Assembly (NCBI GenBank): GCA_963931865.1
Contig: OZ007515.1
Span: 6,818,493-6,882,492, forward strand
Length of the DNA stretch: 64,000 nt
Direction of reading: 5' to 3'
DNA from: Axinella damicornis
Taxonomy: Eukaryota; Porifera; Demospongiae; Axinellida; Axinellidae
Under the pieces are notes generated by a model that was given only the letters and a program-made list of their open reading frames with translations, ran no database searches and was not told the DNA's origin. This document shows positions 44,946 through 56,984 of the stretch, piece by piece. The number at the start of each line of letters is the position of its first letter. Position 1 is the stretch's first letter. The translations under genes were made by a program, and so were the position numbers.

Positions 44946-47900
44946 ATGGCCATAGATTATATAGCTCATGCAATCTATGCCGTGACCTACTTATGTGCTC
45001 TTGAGGACCCCCCCTCCATAGTTCTTGCATGGTTTGACAAGGATGCTGGAAAATGGTCTTTAAGGTTACGGGATCCCTGCGCGCGGATACGTGCCCCGTA
45101 TTCTCATGCTATTTCACAGTTTTTTGTCATAAAAAAATATAGCCGTGTAATCCGACTTGGACTTGGAAGACCATATTGAAATAGGCACGAACAGTATAGA
45201 AAGGGCCGGACAAAGCGTTTTTGTAAATACTGATGACCGTTCCGAAGTTTTACGATGCTGTGTTCCAAAGAGGGGAATCAAGATGGCGGTTATTCGCACT
45301 CAAGGGTTGTTCTTTCGATACTCTTGTTCCCAGACCATTTTTTTGCACACGGAGGGGAAATATCGTCTGGTGAACGGGATATTCCGTTTTCGTTCCTTGC
45401 GGTTGCAAAAATGGTGACGTAACGTTTTAGGAATTATCATAGCACACAATAACACCGTCCTGAGGCAAAGGTTGTCTTCCTCGGAGGTTCCAAACGCCAA
45501 GGAAGGAAGATCCGCGGAAAGAAATACCTCTGTCAGGGTTATAGAGACACTGGAGTAATCTTACTGGCATTCAAACTTCCCACTGCCGATTGACACGCTC
45601 ACAGACACATCACAACCTTTCAAAACTTCCTGACAGCCTTCTCATGGTCTAATTCACGTCTGCGTAGCCTAGTATCTCTTCACACTGCCTCGATCGCTTA
45701 GCTTTCACGGTCACCATTAATCTTGTGTATTACGTCACTTTCGTGAACCAATCAGATTGCTCCACCAACATTCCGGTGGAGAGAACCAAAACGGAATATT
45801 CCGTTCACCAGACTATTTCCCCCTTCGCGTGCAAAAAATCATCTGGGAACGAGACTATTCTTTCGAAGACAGTTCAACCCAGCCACAAAACGGTTCCGTC
45901 CCTAGAACTTCCTATGGCATGTCTCCCAACAGTAGAATCGAGTTGCTGGTGGTCTTCGCACTGGAGATTTTGGTGAATAGTTTGCTATTGACTTAACCAG
46001 CGTACAACGGCTACAGTGTGAGCTGCTATGATGTTTAGTCTGCATGTTTACTACCCTCCCTGCTTTGTGTCGAGTAAGTTTGATTTCACTAGCTTATTTT
46101 CTGTGCGAGAAAAACGGTGTTGAACAAATTTTCAGGCCACGCTCACCATGCGACGAGCCCGTAACCTTAACAGGGAGTGTGGAGCCAACTCGCTTATAAT
46201 TCTCTCGAAGTGAGATACCTACTCGGTCATGTCCCTTGTACTTATGTTTAACTTAATGCTCCCATCATGCTTTGTTTAGTGTCACACACCCTTTCTTGGT
46301 CCACCTGGATTTATGGGTTCGGTTATGCATATAGGACATCATGCAGAGACCAGAGGAGGGAGGACATGACGTCGACAAAATCACGTGGTTAGTTATCATT
46401 CCTAGCATTCTTGAGCGCATATATATGTATACTCAGTCATAGCAGTGGACTACACCAGGGCGCTCGATCTGTAAATACTCTACTGAGTATCAGTGTACTG
46501 TGACTGCAAAATCGGCAGAGGGTACCCCAACTAAATCAACTTCGCAGTGCAAGTATACAGCCTAGCCTATACTTACGAGCTCACTGATTCGCAATTAAAA
46601 GTGCATCACGTGATCATGTCCTCCCTCCTCTGTGCAGAGACATTCTGGCTCAGTTGTGACCAGGACTGCATAATTCTTTTCTTTTGCATCATTAACTCTC
46701 CTGTTTTGACTAATGCTGAGACACTGAGAAATCAATCCATGCACATAAAACATTTTGTGTTTTAGGGCCCTGTTCTCTCAGTATAAAAAATGATCTGTAT
46801 TTATTTAATGCTTTTGAATTTTACAGAGCCCGAAGGATGTTGTCTCGGTTGACCTTGGGACCTGCAACACGGCGTATGCACATGTGGATGCAGACTTAAG
46901 AGTGCATAGTTGGGGAAAACTTCCTCTTACCATGCCGAAACCATATTCACCAGAAAAGTGTTATGAAGAGGTAAATCTGTTCACTGCTAATATTATTACG
47001 TATGGTGCATCGGAGGAACTGCCAACTTGGTTTGTTACACTCCTGGTAGGGGAAAAATTGTGCCGCGTAAATACATAATGTTTGGGTACTTAGGATTGGC
47101 CTACAGAGATTCTGACTACACTGGCGTGATCGCTATCATGTACGTACTGACCTGAACGTAAGAAGTTGGTGCTGAAACTCACCTTGGTGCTGGAGATATG
47201 ACCACTTTTGTCTCGTCGTTGGCCGCCATTGCTCGAGCACTCTCTTCGACTTCCGGTGGCAGTACCGTTCTTAGGAAAGGCACACAAAGATTCTGACCAC
47301 ACGGCCGTGATCGCTGTCGTTCACTGACGCTTATATACCAAAACTCACCGTGCTGGCTAAGTTGTGAGTGCTGTCATAATGTCTTGTCTTCCTTTTGGTC
47401 GCCATTAATGCATTGCTCGCGATCGACTGAGCGTGGTTGCCACGTGGCATGTGCGGGTTTTTTTGTGTGTTTTTTATTTATTTTGCAGGTGAAGCAAGGA
47501 TACAAAAATCAACAGTTGCTAACATACTCTTGTACCCAGACTAGAAATAGCTAATACACAATAACAAACCATAATTAGTGTACAGGAACATGACAAAATA
47601 TACTTGACATTCACCACTTTAGAGAACGTATGCATCGCTTGAATGAGGGTAGGGTCTCACAGTCATACACAGAGTTTGGTAGTTGGTTCCACAGTGAGAT
47701 GGTGTGCGGAAAGTAGGAGAACTGATGTGCATTAGAGTGCACAAATGGTTGTGTGAGTAGGTGGGGACTGGAATTCCTGAGATTGAGGGGTGGCCTTCTC
47801 ACCAGTGGTGCATTGTGGAAAGTAATGTCACCATTTATCAGTTGAAACAGGTAACAGAGCTTCAGATGGTGCCTTCTGACTGCAAGGGATGGAATATCAC

Positions 47901-50900
47901 AGATTTCAAGCAGCACATTGTGCTCAAGGTTCCAGTTTCTGGTGTACATCCTCAGAGCAAATTTTAGGATTCTCTCTAAAGAATGAATGAGACCAACTTC
48001 GTGGGGATCCCAGACTATAGCTGCATACTCTAGGTGGGGTCTAATGTATCAGGGAACGCGATAGCGTTCTCTATTTAGGGATGGCCAAGGAATTTTCGAA
48101 TTTACCATACTGATGCACTAGCAGGAAAACGGCAAAAGAAGCTACAAAGGCCCAAACCAAGCATGCAGACAGAATGACACTACCTAGCAGTTCACAAAAA
48201 CACTCTTAAATGTACCTGAGAGTACACGGGAGTCGAGAGACAAGTCGCTGTAAAATTCCGATTTCGTCATCTTCTTTCTTTTTCTTTCTCATAGTCAAGC
48301 ATAGCTCACCAACGGAAGGAGTCCTTGAGTTCATTTAAGCACAGAACAACACCGCTTTCTCCGCAGTAGAGTCATTGAGCCCTTTCATCTGCGAACTGGC
48401 AAGAACAGCAGTTTTGGCTAGCTACGGCACGACGCCATTTTGCAATGAGGCATGGCAACCAGAGGTCACGCGTTCAAAGGTCAATTCCAATCGCACATGC
48501 GCAGTTCACATCCAAGTGCATCTTGTGTTCTTTTGCTTGTGATGACTGCATCTGACACACTTACTGAATCCTTGTCAATCCATCATCTGGTGGGTCACTC
48601 CTGCTGAGAGAACTTTCAACCAACCTGTTCTTGTCAAGATCTGTCCCAGGCGTGGCTTTCTTTGCATGTCGTAGCTACAGTGCAGAACATGTACCAATAC
48701 TGACCAGTACTGTGAGGCTGGAGTTTTGAACTTAATTATGTGGAGCCATTGCAAGTACGAGACATATAATTATGGCTGTCGACATCGAGCTCTATGATGT
48801 GATGAGGCCCCACTATGATCTGATGAGGCCCCACCACCTCCTATGCAAAGACTACAGCTAAACATTGATCACAACTAGCTAGACCAACATGGGCATGCAA
48901 CAATATTATATTATCAAACTGAAGCATCAAAGCCTGCTCAATACCCAGCAGAAGGTCCACAATGACATCCATCACCTACATACAGCAACCTGTTGATAAT
49001 AAATAGACTGCAAACCAAAAGGTATAATTATTCATTAACATAGTGCCACCCTGAAGTGGGTGTTTGGTGGGTTGGACTCTGCAAATTGGTTGCTATGTTT
49101 GTGAGGTGCATGGAATGTGGCATGCCATCACTAAATCCCCTAGAATATTTGGGGAAAATTTTTTGGCCCCTAGTGAGAAATAGAGCTGGAGTAGAGTTGC
49201 AGAGTTAGAATGCTGGTAGACATTTCTGTATACTATACCAAGTTGTGACTGAGCCTTCTTGCTAATTTCGGTGATGTGTGTGGACCAGTTCAATGTGGAG
49301 GTCAGCCAAACACCAAGGTACTTGTATGAGTGCACCCTTTCAAGCTGTGATCGGTTTACAGACAGGGGTTGAGGCGGTAGGATTGGTTGCCTTTTTCTAG
49401 AAATGACCATGAATTTGCATTTGGTACCACTGAACTGCAGATGATTGTCATCGGACCAGTCACACAGACTGTCAATGTCTGTGTTAATTGGAACGAACTG
49501 CAATAGCGCGGCGAGTCGCAACCGGGTTGCAACTAGTCTCGCCATAGATAATATAGTCCCTACGGACTATATTATCTGGGGCCAGACCCACACGGAAGGG
49601 AGGGTCTGGTCAAGTTGCAACGACACTCTTGTTCTGCGTAGCCAGCACATACCGTATGGCCGGTGAAATTTGGCGGGGAATTTAATTTGGCGGTTTGGCG
49701 GATTATGAACACACCGCCAAATTAAATTCCGCCAATATTTACGACCTGCGTGTGGGCGGGGTCTCGTAGTGACGCTCGAAGTCTCGCGCAAGCACTCATA
49801 ATACTACAGTACCTCTGTCTCTGATCTGCCAGAAATAGCGAGCAAGAAGCTGATCGGCCAGAAATAGCGAGCGAGCAGCTGACATCTTCCTGACAGTAGC
49901 CGACGATGGTGCACCTTCGCATCACTGCTACTGCGTACCACTCACACGGCAGTTCCTCTCCCAGAGGTTTTGTAGACGTGGTACCTCGAACACAGCTCTC
50001 CATCGCAGCCTAACGACACAAGATCTCACAGATCTCACGTAAACCACAGAGCGCTCCGTGGCCACGCGGCCATGCGGTAAGTAATACGTCATTCTCGCCC
50101 TGCAAATCCGCCAAATTTAATCCGCCAAATACAATTCACAGCTTTTTAGAGCCGATCCGCCAAATTTATTTCCCGCCAAATTTTCCTGCCATACGGTAGA
50201 CCATTCTTCAAGTATCTGTTAACCGCCACTGTTTTTGATGATACTCGGGTAATACTCATTTGCTTGAACCCATGAAGCGGTACTGCTGCCTTGATTGCAT
50301 TCCTAACACCAGAAGTTCTCTGGGGTGTCAAAAACAAATTGGTAATTGTAACTTGACCAGACACTCACTCCCTTCCATGTGGGTCTGGCCCCGCGAGACT
50401 AGGTTGCAACGCGGCTACCAGGAGTGCGGTTGCCCCTCGAAGTTTAATTTAGAGTGACTAGTAATATTTTGACTCGTGAAACTAAACCTGCTATTAATTA
50501 CCATGTCTCAACCTAGTCACACAACCTACAATCATGCATGTCCAGTGTTACATGTGCATTGCAGTTTCTGTACCAATGTCTCTTCTACTTCAGGTAAAGT
50601 CATGCCTGGATGAGCTTCCACCAGCTGATGTGTACATCATAGAAACCCAAAGCCACCGCAACCCCAAATCAAATGGCTTTCTTGGAATCAGTGTGGAACT
50701 AAGAGTCCTGGAAGCCATGTTGTTTGCAGTGGCCAAAGACCAGAAGAGAGTATACTCAGTGCTTCCAAGAAAAACAGCACAGTATTTTGGTATCAGTGCA
50801 AAAAGGAGTTCGATCAAAAAGAGAGCCTCAGTTGAGCTGGTGAGGGACCTGATAGAGGGTACGAGAGAGACTCCACTAGGGAACAAGGTTGTTGTCTCCG

Positions 50901-51010
50901 AGGAGCTAGTGGAATACTTCCATGGCGTGAAGAAGAGGGATGACATGAGTGACTGTTTCCTCCAGGCAGTGGCATTTCTTGAGTGGGGCAAAATGGCAAT
51001 AGGGTTATAG
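42086..51010 (+). CDS. TEFM: Mitochondrial transcription elongation factor (TEFM), three exons
   Basis: TEFM binds mitochondrial RNA polymerase (POLRMT) and makes it processive. Exons 42086-42379 (donor CAGGAG|GTGGGT), 46827-46970 and 50594-51010 (stop TAG 51008-51010) join in phase 0 to 284 residues. Exon 1 holds the helix-hairpin-helix region (LLQMAGLGAHRVDKLVKKRD; FGVQDVLRIPRMGPRVAANL). Exon 2 opens the RNase H/resolvase-like fold with VVSVDLGTCNTAYAHV. Exon 3 continues ADVYIIETQSHRNP, ELRVLEAMLFAVAKD, and ends DCFLQAVAFLEWGKMAIGL. Human TEFM has the same order. An upstream in-frame ATG at 42011 would add 25 residues poor in acids that could act as a mitochondrial presequence, but it lies in a duplicated repeat arm, so the start is uncertain. 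Introns of 4.4 and 3.6 kb carry transposons and fragments of two retroelements. Confidence 0.87.
42564..43661. mobile_element. 1.1 kb repeat, copy A, ending in a near-perfect 118-bp-arm palindrome
   Basis: From TATCAGAGAACGCGGTAGCG to TTTTTTGTTTCTAG. It matches 48046-49170 over most of its length (GTTCTCTATTTAGGGATGGC; AAGCATGCAGACAGAATGA; CCTGAGAGTACRCGGGAGTC). The last 259 bp (43403-43661) form a hairpin whose arms differ at one position in about 118. A (TTTC)n run lies at 42790-42825. Located in TEFM intron 1. Confidence 0.75.
43669..44480 (-). mobile_element. MULE-derived fragment flanked by inverted GGGAATTGAC repeats
   Basis: On the minus strand, 44150-43965 encodes FSPAMWSVFEFDGSRPSNHL then EGWHSTFNSIISRRHPN. 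This matches the C-terminal region of MULE transposases (F..WN.y....RTNN.vEgWH..f...v...HPs). After one frame change YRVLTGGYHQRRAS follows. The DDE core is absent. At the edges 43685-43713 and 44343-44371 are inverted copies of TAGTATAGATTCCCACTTTG.. and short repeats of GGGAATTGACGAAGT flank them. It looks like a deleted element with subterminal repeats. Confidence 0.65.
44655..44858 (-). pseudogene. Unassigned protein-like fragment
   Basis: The frame reads ASIIDALWYIDGHHSTLEAQ and IPDPFCRLQYSGKKQAQ. Its composition and regular pattern look like a real protein, but I recognise no family and see no splice partners. It lies antisense in TEFM intron 1. Confidence 0.25.
44914..44945. repeat. 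C32 tract
   Basis: Uninterrupted poly-C between unrelated sequences. Confidence 0.95.
45300..45870. mobile_element. Foldback element with about 90-bp inverted arms
   Basis: 45305-45405 (TTCTTTCGATACTCTTGTTC; TCTGGTGAACGGGATATTCC) is mirrored at 45775-45880 (GGAATATTCCGTTCACCAGA; GGAACGAGACTATTC). Centre unique, 370 bp. Located in TEFM intron 1. Confidence 0.75.
46338..46640. mobile_element. Small foldback element
   Basis: GCAGAGACCAGAGGAGGGAG at the left mirrors CTCCCTCCTCTGTGCAGAG at the right, with GACATGAC.. / CACGTGATCATGTC inside. Located in TEFM intron 1, ending about 190 bp before exon 2. Confidence 0.6.
47090..47460 (-). repeat. Dispersed repeat, inverted copy of 8845-9190
   Basis: CTCTTCGACTTCCGGTGGCA, GATTCTGACCACACGGCCGT and GCCACGTGGCAT match the complement of 8845-9190. 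Located in TEFM intron 2. Confidence 0.7.
47611..49545 (-). mobile_element. 3' part of a non-LTR (Jockey/RTE-like) reverse transcriptase, split by a 1.1 kb insertion
   Basis: Minus strand 49545-49171: DIDSLCDWSDDNHLQFSGTK, CKFMVISRKRQP, RVHSYKYLGVWLTSTLNWST, TLLQLYFSL. It then resumes at about 48045-47611: RPHLEYAAIVWDPH, ERILKFALRMYTRNWNLEHN, ending SLWNQLPNSVYDCETLPSFK. This is the thumb/connection end of non-LTR RTs (HKYLGV.. and RPhLEYAapVWdP motifs). The upstream finger/palm domains are missing, so it is a 5'-truncated, inactive copy in TEFM intron 2. Confidence 0.82.
48046..49170. mobile_element. 1.1 kb repeat, copy B, inserted in the RT fragment
   Basis: Same orientation as 42564-43661, starting TCAGGGAACGCGATAGCGTT and ending TTTTTTGGCCCCTAG. 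Its terminal palindrome is reduced to one arm (GATTTAGTGATGGCATGCCA on the complement). Removal rejoins LQLYFSL with RPHLEYAA. Confidence 0.75.
49510..50445. mobile_element. Element with TTGCAACYTAGTCTCGC ends and nested insertions
   Basis: Left: GTTGCAACTAGTCTCGCC, a 34-bp palindrome (ATAATATAGTCCCTACGGAC..), then GGGGCCAGACCCACACGGAA. Right, complementary: TTCCATGTGGGTCTGGCCCC, GCGAGACTAGGTTGCAAC and GGAGTGCGGTTGCCCCTCG. The last segment recurs at 8737-8762. It encloses the TACCGTA element 49650-50198. Confidence 0.65.
49650..50198. mobile_element. TACCGTATGGC foldback transposon
   Basis: TACCGTATGGCCGGTGAAAT with inverted TTTCCTGCCATACGGTA ending at 50198. Words AATTTGGCGG / CCGCCAAATT repeat several times near both ends. 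TA flanks. Third member of the TACCGTA group. Confidence 0.8.
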
Positions 51011-53054
51011 TGGTATAATGGCACATTCTCATAAGCCCACCAAAAAATCTTAGGGGGCTGGCAATGTGATTTTTTGCCAGTGTTCTCCCAGAAACTTGTT
51101 TTGCTTATCATGTTCCCTCATGTTTCAGGCTCAGGCTACTGCATGTAATATGTACCATGACTTGTATCATCCCTGCACAGTAGTCTCAAGATCCACCCAT
51201 TTTAATGTAACAGCTTGGCGCAGCTTGCCGGACCGCGGTGTTGTTGCGGCAGTGCAATGGGGTTAAGCTCGGAATATCTTATCGGTGAATATATTGAATG
51301 ATACAAGTCAGCAAGCCAGTGTTCTCCCTGAAACTTGTTTAAGTTAATTAATAGGAGGGGGCACATAATGAGATTCATACAGGTCAGTAACCTCTTGAAG
51401 CCATGTATCTCAAGTGGTTATCAACTGCAATGAGTGTACAAAAGCGGCCATTCTGCTTTTCTGCAAAACTGTACTAGAAATTCCTAGATACTGTAACTAA
51501 ACCATTGTGTTTTGCTGAATTTCTGAAATCAAGTAACTGTAACCCAAGAGATGGTACAAAATTGGCCATTCTGCTTTTCTGCAAAACTGCACCAGACATC
51601 TACATGTTGTGTTTTGTTGATTTTCTGAAATCAAAGAACTGCAACCCAGAGATGCCTTGTGGTAAGGCTTGTCTGGAATCCTTGATTTCCACATTTTACA
51701 GAAACAGCAACTTCAGTTTTGTGGAATTTCCAGTTTTCCTGACATTTCCGTTTCTAATTCAGCTTAACCTTTGGGAAAGGTTGTGCATTCAAAAAGGCCG
51801 ATTTACAGTGTAGTATATATATATGAACTACGGCATGCATTCTGTGCCGAGTGTTCTCCGCGCGACCTACTTGGTTGTTGTTATAGTGTGCTGAATGGGT
51901 CTGATTCCCGGTGGTCGGATATATATGCTACATGCCAAATGCCTAATTAGTCTGAAAGAGTCGATCCCGAGCTTCTCAGGCAATTTTTCAGTTGCGGAGC
52001 CTTCTTACTCATCAGGTTATTCAACTCTCTCTCCCTACACAAACTCAAGGAACTTCCTTCTGTTCCAGCATTAGCACAGCTATGCACTGCCTCTCAACAC
52101 ACGAAGGATTGCAAATACCACAGTTAACACTACCCAATTAACACAGAACATACCACATCAGGAGTATCAGCAATCTGTGCCCGTGCACTCCTCCTGCAAC
52201 TCCATTACTCAAGTTCAGCCCACAGAGCTATTTGCCCCACCAGATGTAGCAGAGCATCCCCATACTGTTAGCAGTGATCTGGAGGATGAAATAGCACCAG
52301 ATGTTACTATCTCATGCACAAGTGACTACTTTCAGGACAAAACAAGATTGGAAAATACATGTACATGTTAGAGTCTAAAGCAGCAACTCTGATTTGCAAG
52401 GCAATGGCACACTTGCATAAGACTAAATACAGCCCACCAATAACTTTCTGAGGGGGCTGGCAATCTGATTTTTTGGACACATCTAGGCCTAACTAAGACT
52501 GAAGGCAAGCATAAAGAGTCTTTAAATCGACTTTCACATAAAGCATGGGAAATTCCCTAGCCAGAAACAACAGGACTACACCACACTCCGTAAGAAGCTA
52601 GACTACGGAAGGAAACTTAATTTTGTCTGTGGCACACATTTGAGCCGTAATTTTTCACATAATTATTTTGTTCTTTTGAATGTCCTTTTCTCTGGTTGCC
52701 TTGCCTTTTACTGGTAAGTATTCAGTAAGCCTAAACCTACCACTGAACATGAAGCTATTGATTTAACACTGTAAAGGCACAGACAATAATTACACACTAG
52801 ACTTATAGCTCATTGGCATAAACACTTACCGGGTACCCACTTGCACCTTTCACTGTGCCAACGTTTGCTTCACTGTGTCCGGTCCACGTGTCCAGGGCCT
52901 AGCCATGCTATAGACGAGACTGGCGCCCCTCCGACTAGCACAAGCATTCAGTCAACAAAAGCGCTACAAGATCTATAGAGTAAACTTTCGCTACGTAAAC
53001 CAAATTCCTCCCGCATACGCATAAGCGCATACTATCTATGCACGTGACTAACAC
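51011..53054. other. Intergenic, no confident gene
   Basis: 51430-51660 contains a direct duplication of about 110 bp (GCCATTCTGCTTTTCTGCAA; TGTGTTTTGYTGAWTTTCTG). 51030-51075 and 52430-52470 share CCACCAA..AATCT..GGGGGCTGGCAAT. A 64-codon frame at 52177-52371 has protein-like composition but is not recognised. The rest is unassigned. Confidence 0.4.
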
Positions 53055-53108
53055 TAGCCTCGTTCCCAGTCTCCTCCCCAGCTGGGGAGGAGACTGGGAA
53101 TGAGGCTA
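53055..53108. mobile_element. 54-bp perfect palindromic MITE with 8-bp TSD
   Basis: TAGCCTCGTTCCCAGTCTCC and complement meeting at CAGCTG. ACTAACAC at 53047-53054 and 53109-53116. Confidence 0.9.
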
Positions 53109-54778
53109 ACTAACACAACATCACAACATTTTCCCAAACCTTTGTCAACACCCATTAGCAATTGCAAACAGTTCTATTATCGTCTATGAATAACAATCAG
53201 GACTCAGGGGATCATTGCTTTTGCCACCTGTAGATGAAATGGGCACTACAGAGCTAGCCACGTGTACTCTGTTGGTGCCCAGCTGCTGCAACCCCATTGG
53301 AAGCGACAAAAGCTTGCCCTTCGTTGATCCATTTAATTAAGCAACTCATAACCATATTCACACACTGATCACAACTCAAACTGTTATCAACTGTGAACAC
53401 TAATTTGTACTGCTTATCAAAACAACTTGTCAACAAAACACTAATTTCTCAAGTGCCTAGCTACAAAAAATGGCATTCTTAGTAACACATCTTGCATCAC
53501 TAACCGAGGAGGTAGGACACGCTTACGGAGGTATATATGCGAAACTCCGTATCACGTTGAGTTTCAAGAGATCGTGAATGGAGTAATGTGACGGACGCTA
53601 CCCACGTGGAAACCATTAGAGATCACCTTCAAGTCGGCAAGTTGGCTTCGTCTGTTCTCTCGTTGCGAATTCGCTGTCGGCTGGAGGTAGCCACAGTTCA
53701 AAGCGGTGATGGATGCCTTCAAGAAAATCTACCTCTCCCCTCCCAAGGCCCCAGACATTTTGCTCTATAAACCTCTGAAATAGGGGCGGCCTAAGCGGGT
53801 TAATGTTTGAGAGAAGATATCCAGAGAACAGGAGCAACTAAAAATACCGGACCTGCAACACAGGATTGCTCGTTCTCTGTGGATTCTTGTGATACCTACA
53901 TGTGGGGATGACATCCCCATCAGGTTTGGAGCTACAGGCCTCTGAATCCAACCATGTTTTGAGGATTTTTGATGCATACAGTGTGTTTGTGCAGTCGTTG
54001 CTCACAAACCGTAAATGCTATGGACATGGAAATTATGCCACTGGATAGAGCAAAGATCAATGTTGCCAATGTGGTCTCTGTATTGGGTGACAACCCTGTT
54101 GTGCTTGGAGCTATGGATGCCTCAAATGAACTAATTTTTCAAGATTTGATGTCTATACTGTGACTTCGTCCAACCATGTTGAAGCTCATTAGACGATCTA
54201 CAGGCAGATATACAGGTGTTGATTGCCAGTCGACCAACGAGAGGCACTTTTCCCTCACCATGGTCGAAACTAGCCTTGTTCCAGGCCTGCAGTACTGCAA
54301 GTGACAAATGCTGGGGTGAGAATGCCTGGGAACGAGGCTAGGTCAAAACTCCTTTGAACCTTTACGGTTTTGGCATAACACCAGTTACTCTTATGACTGA
54401 TGGAGGTCTGGCTTCATGCTTGTACGTCAGAGGAGGTATGACACAATGACATCCCATTCATTTGTGCATGCCGTAATGAACATTCCAAATCCCCTCAAAA
54501 ATAGGTGTCAGAAGCACTCCAGGGAGTGAATCTAAATTGTGGGGAGGGTCTAGCATGAGAGTAAAATAACTTACCACTTTCTCCTTCATATTACGATAGA
54601 CAAAAGAGTGTGCTTCTGCACCAATTGTTCCCTAAACAGAAGTCAATTCACAAGTTTACAGTTTGAAGCACTATAGTGTTCCCAGTGAAGAGAGTACACT
54701 TTGATTTTGAAGGTTACAACCAGTTTTTCACACTCAAATCACCATAAAACCCCCTTTGGACTGGATTTCAATTACATA
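53109..54778. other. Intergenic stretch
   Basis: Minus frame 53254-53436 (NMVMSCLIKWINEGQAFV) and plus frames at 53588-54163 look partly protein-like but carry no motif I know. A MITE lies at 54271-54340. Nothing else seen. Confidence 0.35.
54271..54340. mobile_element. 70-bp TAGCCTCG-family MITE, TSD 8 of 9
   Basis: TAGCCTTGTTCCAGGCCTG to GCCTGGGAACGAGGCTA. Flanks GGTCGAAAC (54262-54270) and GGTCAAAAC (54341-54349). Confidence 0.8.
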
Positions 54779-54950
54779 CTAGTGGCAAAAAATTTTCTGC
54801 GAAAAATAAAAAGGATTTAGTGATGGCCTGTCACATTCGGAATTATTCCACCCCTCGAAAAAGCTAAGAAACAAGGAGAAATGCCTTTAACCAGGCTCAG
54901 TCCCATCCATTATAAAATGTAGAATTTAGGGAGGGGATGGGACAATAGTG
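54779..54950. mobile_element. Truncated CTAGTGGCAAAAAATTTTC MITE
   Basis: Left arm complete through CAGGCTCAGTCCCATCC. Right arm lost after GGGATGGGAC. Confidence 0.65.
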
Positions 54951-55009
54951 TTGGGCAAGGATTACCCTTAGTACTGTTGTAAAATCAGAGGATGCCCACA
55001 TTAATAAAG

Positions 55010-55870
55010 AATGCAATCTCTATGTGCACTCCTGGAAAAGACTCACAAACCAGAATACAAGGTAGGAACATGTACACATACACACATCATGTTCACACAG
55101 CGGGAACAGGTTCACCAAACCAGCATGCGGGACAGAAAGATGTTCACAAACACACAAATGTTCACTCAGTTCACAAAGCCAGCATACAAGGAAGAAAGAT
55201 GTTGTTCACAGGGTTCACAACCAGCATACAGGGAAGAAAGATGTTCACAAACACACAATATGTTCACAGAGTTAACAAACCAGCATACAGGGAAGAAAGA
55301 TGTTCACAAACACACAATATGTTCACAGAGTTAACAAACCAGCATACAGGGAAGAAAAATGTTCACAAACACACAATATGTTCACGGAGTTAACAAACCA
55401 GTAACAAACCAGCATACAGGGAAGAAAGATGTTCACAAACACACAATATTTCACAGGGTTCACAACCAGCATACATGGAAGAAAGCTGTTCACAAACACA
55501 CAATATGTTCACAGGGTTCACAACCAGCATACAGGGAAGAAAGATGTTCACAAACACACAATAATTATGTTCACAGTTAACAAACCAGCATACAGGGAAG
55601 AAAGATGTTCACAAACACACAATATGTTCACAGGGTTCACAACCAGCATACATGGAAGAAAGCTGTTCACAAGCACACAATATGTTCACAGTGTTCACAA
55701 CCAGCATACAGGGAAGAAAAATGTTAATTCACAAACACACAATATGTTCACAGGGTTCACAACCAGCATACAGGGAAGAAAGATGTTCACAAACACACAA
55801 TATGTTCACACGGTTCACAAAACCAGCATGTAGGGCAGAAAGATCTTCACAAACATACAATAGCCAGTGG
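55010..55870. repeat. 58-bp minisatellite, about 14 copies
   Basis: Unit ACCAGCATACAGGGAAGAAA, GATGTTCACAAACACACAAT, ATGTTCACAGGGTTCACA, with insertions and deletions of a few bases between copies. Open frames of 107-134 codons over it encode HTGKKDVHKHT repeats by chance. Confidence 0.93.
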
Positions 55871-56369
55871 GAACAGTGTCCCAAGCAATACCAACATTAT
55901 TTTTGTGGGATGGGGCAGTGTGATTGTGCAATGTGATAAAATTATAGTGTAACTACAGTAAGCCTTACTCTTCAAATTGTGGTGTTGTACTGCCATAACA
56001 GTGTGTTTTTCAAAATTTGAGCCATGGTTCGAATTAATGGAGTTGTGATCTTTAATGCAGGGCGATTATTCCCCACATGCATCAACTGTGCCGATTCACA
56101 ATTACAATCTGAAACCACCATAATATTATAGCACCTTCCCAGCTTTAATGCAGTGCAGGAGCACCAGTCTGCAAACAAGCCTAACCTGTAATAGCTACGG
56201 TCTATTATCACGACTCTCCACCAGTCTAATTCCCTGGGTGGGGTTATTACGATTGTGTTGCAGGGTTGGTATATACTGAGATCACAATGGTAAGTAAACC
56301 AATACTGACATATGGATGTAACACAACTCTGTATAATACAGTAAACGTATAAAGTCACTAAAGCTGGAA

Positions 56370-56839
56370 TTACTTCTGTCGTCTAGTTTTTGGCTTCCTG
56401 CAAGCTGGACAGAACCACTTCCTGGCTCCAGGGTCCTTCTTCAGCTTTACACACTCTGCGTGAAACCAGCAGGTACATTGGTCGCACTCCACCCACCAGC
56501 CCTCAGCACACTTGTCATAAGGGACGAGACACACTCCACATTCCCAGATCCCTGTATATATATCAGCATGTGATATTGTGTAGCATCCATAGTGTCCATG
56601 ATGTTACTCACCATCTTCATCTTCATCAGAGTCCTTTTGCTTCACAATTTCTTTCAGGTAGTCAAGGTATGCTTCATTGTCAGAAAAACAAACAAGTGAT
56701 AAGGGTATGTGCAGTATAAACGACAGCAGATTGTACCTGCTTTATTCCTTTTCTCGAAGGTAAGGTGCTGGCGCTCTGCACGTGGTATGCAGCCACTTTG
56801 CTGGGGCTGAGTCCCACTATCTGTTGCATCGATCAGTAC
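56370..56839 (-). CDS. PHD-finger protein, three 3' exons
   Basis: PHD fingers usually read histone tails. Minus-strand exons 56839-56737, 56671-56612 and 56551-56370 have AG/GT borders and compatible phases; stop TAA is 56370-56372. They encode VLIDATDSGTQPQQSGCIPR and EKRNKAAYLDYLKEIVKQKD, an acidic DSDEDEDG stretch, then the finger. That finger is WECGVCLVPYDKC, WWVECDQCTCWFHAECVKL and RKWFCPACRKPKTRRQK at the very end, giving Cys4-His-Cys3 with all ligands present. The 5' exons were not found. The finger resembles those of transposon-carried Ulp1/PHD genes, so domesticated or mobile cargo is possible, but the reading frames here are intact. Confidence 0.72.
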
Positions 56840-56984
56840 CTGTTACAGAGATGTGATCACAAAATTCTGAATGACTTGTGCTAAGAACAAGAGTTTTTCT
56901 CCTCTTGGAAGGTCCTAACATTAAGAAGTGATCACTGATATGAGTCAATATCAAATTCTACCTGCATCTGCAGTGAATGTTAGA

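Noticed and set aside
54992..55936. Zinc-finger gene because of HTGKK..H patterns
   Set aside because: It is a 58-bp minisatellite read in changing frames, and the Cys pairs needed for zinc fingers are absent.
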